From Limosilactobacillus oris (GTDB lineage Bacteria > Bacillota > Bacilli > Lactobacillales > Lactobacillaceae): 64,000 nucleotides of DNA. The stretch lies in NCBI RefSeq assembly GCF_025311495.1, contig NZ_CP104398.1:434001-498000 (forward strand). Direction: 5' to 3'. The notes beneath the pieces are model-generated. The model was not told the DNA's origin, did no database searches, and saw only the letters and a program-made list of their open reading frames with translations. The translations under genes were made by a program, and so were the position numbers. Positions 61,848 to 64,000 of the stretch are shown in pieces; position 1 is the first letter of the stretch, and each line of letters begins with the position of its first letter.

Positions 61848-62243
61848 TTATCGTAAAATAAAAGCCATCGTGATTACGCCGTGCCATAACAGCGTATTCG
61901 CAATGGTATCGTCAACCATCATTTGATTATCAATCAATCCTGGTTTCCCTGAGAAGAAGTAATGTTCTGTCCGAAAAGCCGGATTGTAGGTCAAACTGGC
62001 GATTCGTTCTTTCATCCAATCCACCTTTTGCTGCTGGTGGCGACTGCCCCAGATGTGAACCGTGATATAGCACGTCTCACCAGCAGACGTCTTCGTTATG
62101 CTTGGTGTAGACTGCTGTTCTCCCACAATGACGAACGGGTACTTGGCGTTCTCGCTATCCAGCGGCAAATGGTCCCAGGTATCAAAGCCCCAGCCCTCGC
62201 ACTTGTCAGCAATGTAGTTATATAGCTCATTTAAAGCGCTCAT
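61848..62243 (-). CDS. Phage tail terminator / minor capsid-type protein
   Basis: The 131-aa protein (MSALNELYNYIADKCEGWGF) lies just before the major tail gene, the place of the tail terminator. TYITVHIWGSRH-like and FILR end patterns fit that group. It would cap the tail tube before head joining. Its start overlaps the preceding gene stop by four bases. Confidence 0.72.
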   Translation of the reverse strand: MSALNELYNYIADKCEGWGFDTWDHLPLDSENAKYPFVIVGEQQSTPSITKTSAGETCYITVHIWGSRHQQQKVDWMKERIASLTYNPAFRTEHYFFSGKPGLIDNQMMVDDTIANTLLWHGVITMAFILR

Positions 62244-62590
62244 CTGAACACCTTCTTCAAATCGCTAGTAAAGATTGCTGACTGGGTAAGGAAAGCTGGA
62301 CGAACTGTCGGACGTGGCGACATGAACCGCGTCCCATACTCCAGGTAAGGAGCGTAGGTGGTATGCGGGCCCACCGATGCAGTAAACCCAGCATTGAAAT
62401 AATGCTCAGTGACACTACGCTTAGTCATCCCGGTTGGATGTTTATACGTAGCCTGCATATTCTTCCGCATCTTACTGGCCATTTGAGAACCGTTCTTCTT
62501 CACGATTTCCATTACAGCAATCTTCATTTCGGGAGTCTCAGCTTTCAGCTTTGCTTCCAGCTGAGCCAGCCCCTTAAATTCGATGTTCAT
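62240..62590 (-). CDS. HK97 gp10-family head-tail protein
   Basis: The protein of 116 aa from ATG 62590 (MNIEFKGLAQLEAKL) has the family pattern KKNGSQMASKMRKNMQ, GMTKRSVTEHYF and ASVGPHTTYAPYLEYGTRFM. A longer form from GTG 62611 overlaps the previous gene. Gp10-type proteins act in neck or tail assembly. The start is not certain because neither has a strong RBS. Confidence 0.85.
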   Translation of the reverse strand: MNIEFKGLAQLEAKLKAETPEMKIAVMEIVKKNGSQMASKMRKNMQATYKHPTGMTKRSVTEHYFNAGFTASVGPHTTYAPYLEYGTRFMSPRPTVRPAFLTQSAIFTSDLKKVFR

Positions 62591-62594
62591 TCCA

Positions 62595-62879
62595 CTAGCC
62601 AATGTCCTCACCTACAATCATCGTGTTTCCCTTGAGCGGGCGTCGTCCAGTCGTCAATCGGTAATGCTTATCACCATCATCAATGGTTAAATAGCTAAAA
62701 CCAACTTCGACTGGATGTAGGGCCCGCACTACTAACGCCCGCTGGTTAATGTTTCCCAGCACGTTAGCAGAACGATCAACCCCTACATCAGTGACGTTTG
62801 CCATGTCCTCAGCTACTAGCTTGATGTCACCGCTGCGGTGGCCTTCCTGGTAGAACTTCACTACGCTATCCATTCGCAT
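62595..62879 (-). CDS. Head-closure / head-tail adaptor protein
   Basis: The start ATG 62879 (MRMDSVVKFYQEG) is preceded by CAGGTGATAGCC and overlaps the previous gene by 14 bases; a much longer in-frame ORF would cover that gene and is rejected. The 94-aa product has FSYLTIDDGDKHYRLTTGRR, a beta-barrel pattern like gp16/SPP1-type stoppers. It would close the connector after packaging. Confidence 0.7.
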   Translation of the reverse strand: MRMDSVVKFYQEGHRSGDIKLVAEDMANVTDVGVDRSANVLGNINQRALVVRALHPVEVGFSYLTIDDGDKHYRLTTGRRPLKGNTMIVGEDIG

Positions 62880-63246
62880 GGCTATCACCTGCGTATGGAT
62901 TGATGAACTGAACTTTGCCCAATGACTTGATTTCCCGTTTCTTTCGCCATTCAGCGATGTCATCAAGGAAACTGTCAAAATCCGTGTTGTCAAAGGTAAT
63001 GGATTCGCCTTCTTGAGAATACGAGGACATGCCTTCATTCTTCAAGCGGTTATACCGTTTCACACAGACTTCTAGGGGAATATAGCTCAATTCACTTGGA
63101 AATTTTTCTTCAGTAGTCAGACCTAGCTTGAACCGGGCCTGCGCAACTGTATTTTTGATAATCAATTCTAAAACACTGTCCATCTTATCGGTGGACAGCT
63201 GCAACATAGTCTTCAAATCTTCTTTATTAACAGGTTGGTCCTTCAC
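62866..63246 (-). CDS. Phage head-tail connector (gp6-like)
   Basis: The 126-aa mainly helical protein (KMDSVLELIIKNTVAQARFKLG, PLEVCVKRYNRLKNEGMSSY) matches the connector/DNA-packaging (gp6/QLRG) type by position and pattern. It joins the portal to the head-closure protein. It follows the capsid HeH extension by 12 bases. Confidence 0.78.
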   Translation of the reverse strand: MKDQPVNKEDLKTMLQLSTDKMDSVLELIIKNTVAQARFKLGLTTEEKFPSELSYIPLEVCVKRYNRLKNEGMSSYSQEGESITFDNTDFDSFLDDIAEWRKKREIKSLGKVQFINPYAGDSHANG

Positions 63247-63258
63247 TTTGGAACCCCC

Positions 63259-63399
63259 TTACTTTACTAGTGCCAATAATTCGTCCTTAGTGGCACTGGC
63301 AGTGTAGCTAATGCCGTGCTTATCAAGGTAAGCCTTAATTTCGGCTACGGTATTAGCAGACGTTGGCTTAACGTCGGTATCGTCCGCCGACGGGGTTAA
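63259..63399 (-). CDS. HeH/LEM-domain capsid extension reached by -1 frameshift
   Basis: This 46-codon frame (LTPSADDTDVKPTSANTVAE, then IKAYLDKHGISYTASATKD) ends in a HeH-type helix-extended-helix fold. It has no ATG, GTG or TTG before its last eight codons, and a TGA closes the frame just upstream of the slip site. It can therefore only be made as a C-terminal extension of the capsid protein. HeH domains occur at phage structural-protein ends and in Rho; their role here is unknown. Similar capsid extensions by -1 frameshifting are known in Lactobacillus phage A2. Confidence 0.72.
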   Translation of the reverse strand, partial: LTPSADDTDVKPTSANTVAEIKAYLDKHGISYTASATKDELLALVK

Positions 63400-63405
63400 T
63401 TTCCC
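63372..63405 (-). promoter_or_regulatory. -1 frameshift signal at the end of the capsid gene
   Basis: The heptamer G GGA AAT (63399-63405) lies directly before the capsid TAA (63396-63398). After a 6-nt spacer, CGTCGG (63387-63392) pairs perfectly with CCGACG (63372-63377) across a 9-nt loop. Heptamer, spacer and hairpin have the standard dimensions. Confidence 0.75.
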
Positions 63406-64000
63406 TTGCCATCAATAGTTGCCAGCACAATACCGTCCAGGCGTTCTGGAAAGACCTTCATGGCATCCATGATTACTGATTGATAAGTCAGAGAATCATT
63501 AACATTGTTATGGGCAATCCCAATTAAACCAGTTTCATCCGTTGTAAAGCTGAATGCCTGGGCTAGATTTCCACCGACCTGAGCATAAGCAATATTCAAG
63601 TTATTAGCCGCAGTAGCAATAACCTTACCCTGCGGAACGGCACTGGAAACAATAACTGAATTGAAGTTGAAGAAGCCTTGTAAATAAGTCATTCCAAAGG
63701 CAGTCTGCAAGGTAACATCCGTATCACCAAGGTAATCGTAGAAGTCTACTGGGTTAACGAAGAGAACAGACTGAATGTCGTCATCTTCCCACTTCACAGC
63801 TAACTGCCCCATTACCTTAGCCACAGCGCCCTTAAACGAGGTTGCAGTAGTCGTAGTAACGCCAGAAGTATTAGCCAGGTAGCTAAACAAGCCATTCTTA
63901 ATATCCTTTTGAATATCCTTCAGCAGCTTGGCATCAGTATCATTAACTGCGGCTTGGAAGCCGGAGGACTGGATAGATTCCGCAGTAACCAGTTTCCGGT
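63396..64000 (-). CDS. Major capsid protein (partial; 5' end beyond window)
   Basis: The frame is open from the stop at 63396 to the window edge, giving about 200 C-terminal residues (RKLVTAESIQSSGFQAAVND ... LATIDGKGN). Features such as the DTDAKLLKDIQKDIKNG helix and WEDDDIQSVLFVNPVDFYDY fit capsid proteins of lactobacillus and oenococcus siphophages. It forms the icosahedral shell. A frameshift signal at its end should make a minor longer form. Confidence 0.78.
   Translation of the reverse strand, partial: RKLVTAESIQSSGFQAAVNDTDAKLLKDIQKDIKNGLFSYLANTSGVTTTTATSFKGAVAKVMGQLAVKWEDDDIQSVLFVNPVDFYDYLGDTDVTLQTAFGMTYLQGFFNFNSVIVSSAVPQGKVIATAANNLNIAYAQVGGNLAQAFSFTTDETGLIGIAHNNVNDSLTYQSVIMDAMKVFPERLDGIVLATIDGKGN

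Noticed and set aside
62595-63038. 147-aa form of the head-closure protein
   Set aside because: It would overlap the connector gene by about 170 bases in another frame; ATG 62879 has an RBS and family length.
1-64000. CRISPR array or cas genes
   Set aside because: No regularly spaced direct repeats and no cas-like proteins were seen.

Overview
The window reads as a chromosome segment of a heterofermentative lactobacillus, most likely a Limosilactobacillus of roughly 50% GC. This rests on the Lactobacillales gene order, the L27/Prp pair, FakA, MucBP/LPXTG surface-protein remnants and the prophage gene types. Nearly every gene lies on the minus strand.

Region 1 (1-4140) holds the start of a lipoate-protein ligase gene, followed by an insertion-sequence graveyard. 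An IS30-family element carries three in-frame nonsense codons. An IS4-family transposase gene has lost the segment that should hold its third acidic motif. A second IS30-family element is inserted at the 5' end of that gene.

Region 2 (4150-17790) carries the ribosome and SRP loci: rpsP-khpA, rimM-trmD, an amino-acid permease, rplS with its own promoter, then smc-ftsY-ylxM-ffh and rnc. A wrecked LPXTG/MucBP adhesin gene lies between rpsP and ffh. FtsY has a long Ser/Thr/Ala-rich N-terminal linker.

Region 3 (18000-36200) is the conserved lipid, translation and signalling cluster: acpP, plsX, recG, fakA, asp23, rpmB, thiN, rpe, rsgA, prkC, stp, rsmB, fmt, priA, coaBC, rpoZ, gmk. A lone plus-strand gene at 36335 has a LexA/SOS box inside a consensus promoter.

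Region 4 (36700-48050) runs recN, argR, tlyA, ispA, xseB, xseA, folD, nusB, asp23-like, a 2H phosphoesterase, pepP, rpmA, prp, rplU and a TetR regulator. The efp gene that usually sits between pepP and the asp23-like gene is not present here.

Region 5 (48236-64000) is a prophage abutting a tRNA-Arg(UCU) gene. From the attachment end inward on the minus strand it holds a 56-aa ORF, a candidate type I toxin/antisense-RNA locus, endolysin, holin, baseplate and tail-fibre genes, a tail peptidase, distal tail protein, tape measure, tail chaperones, major tail protein, head-tail connectors and the capsid gene, which runs off the window. Lysis genes lie nearest the tRNA, so integrase and early genes should be at the far, unseen end.

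The most interesting items are three. (a) At 48620-48970 there is a 41-aa membrane peptide with a structured leader and a convergent antisense RNA that has its own promoter and terminator. (b) The capsid gene ends in a -1 frameshift signal (G GGA AAT, 6-nt spacer, perfect 6-bp hairpin) leading into a start-codon-less 46-codon HeH-domain extension. (c) The tail chaperone gene carries an A AAA AAC slippery site. All predictions come from reading the sequence; no database search was run.
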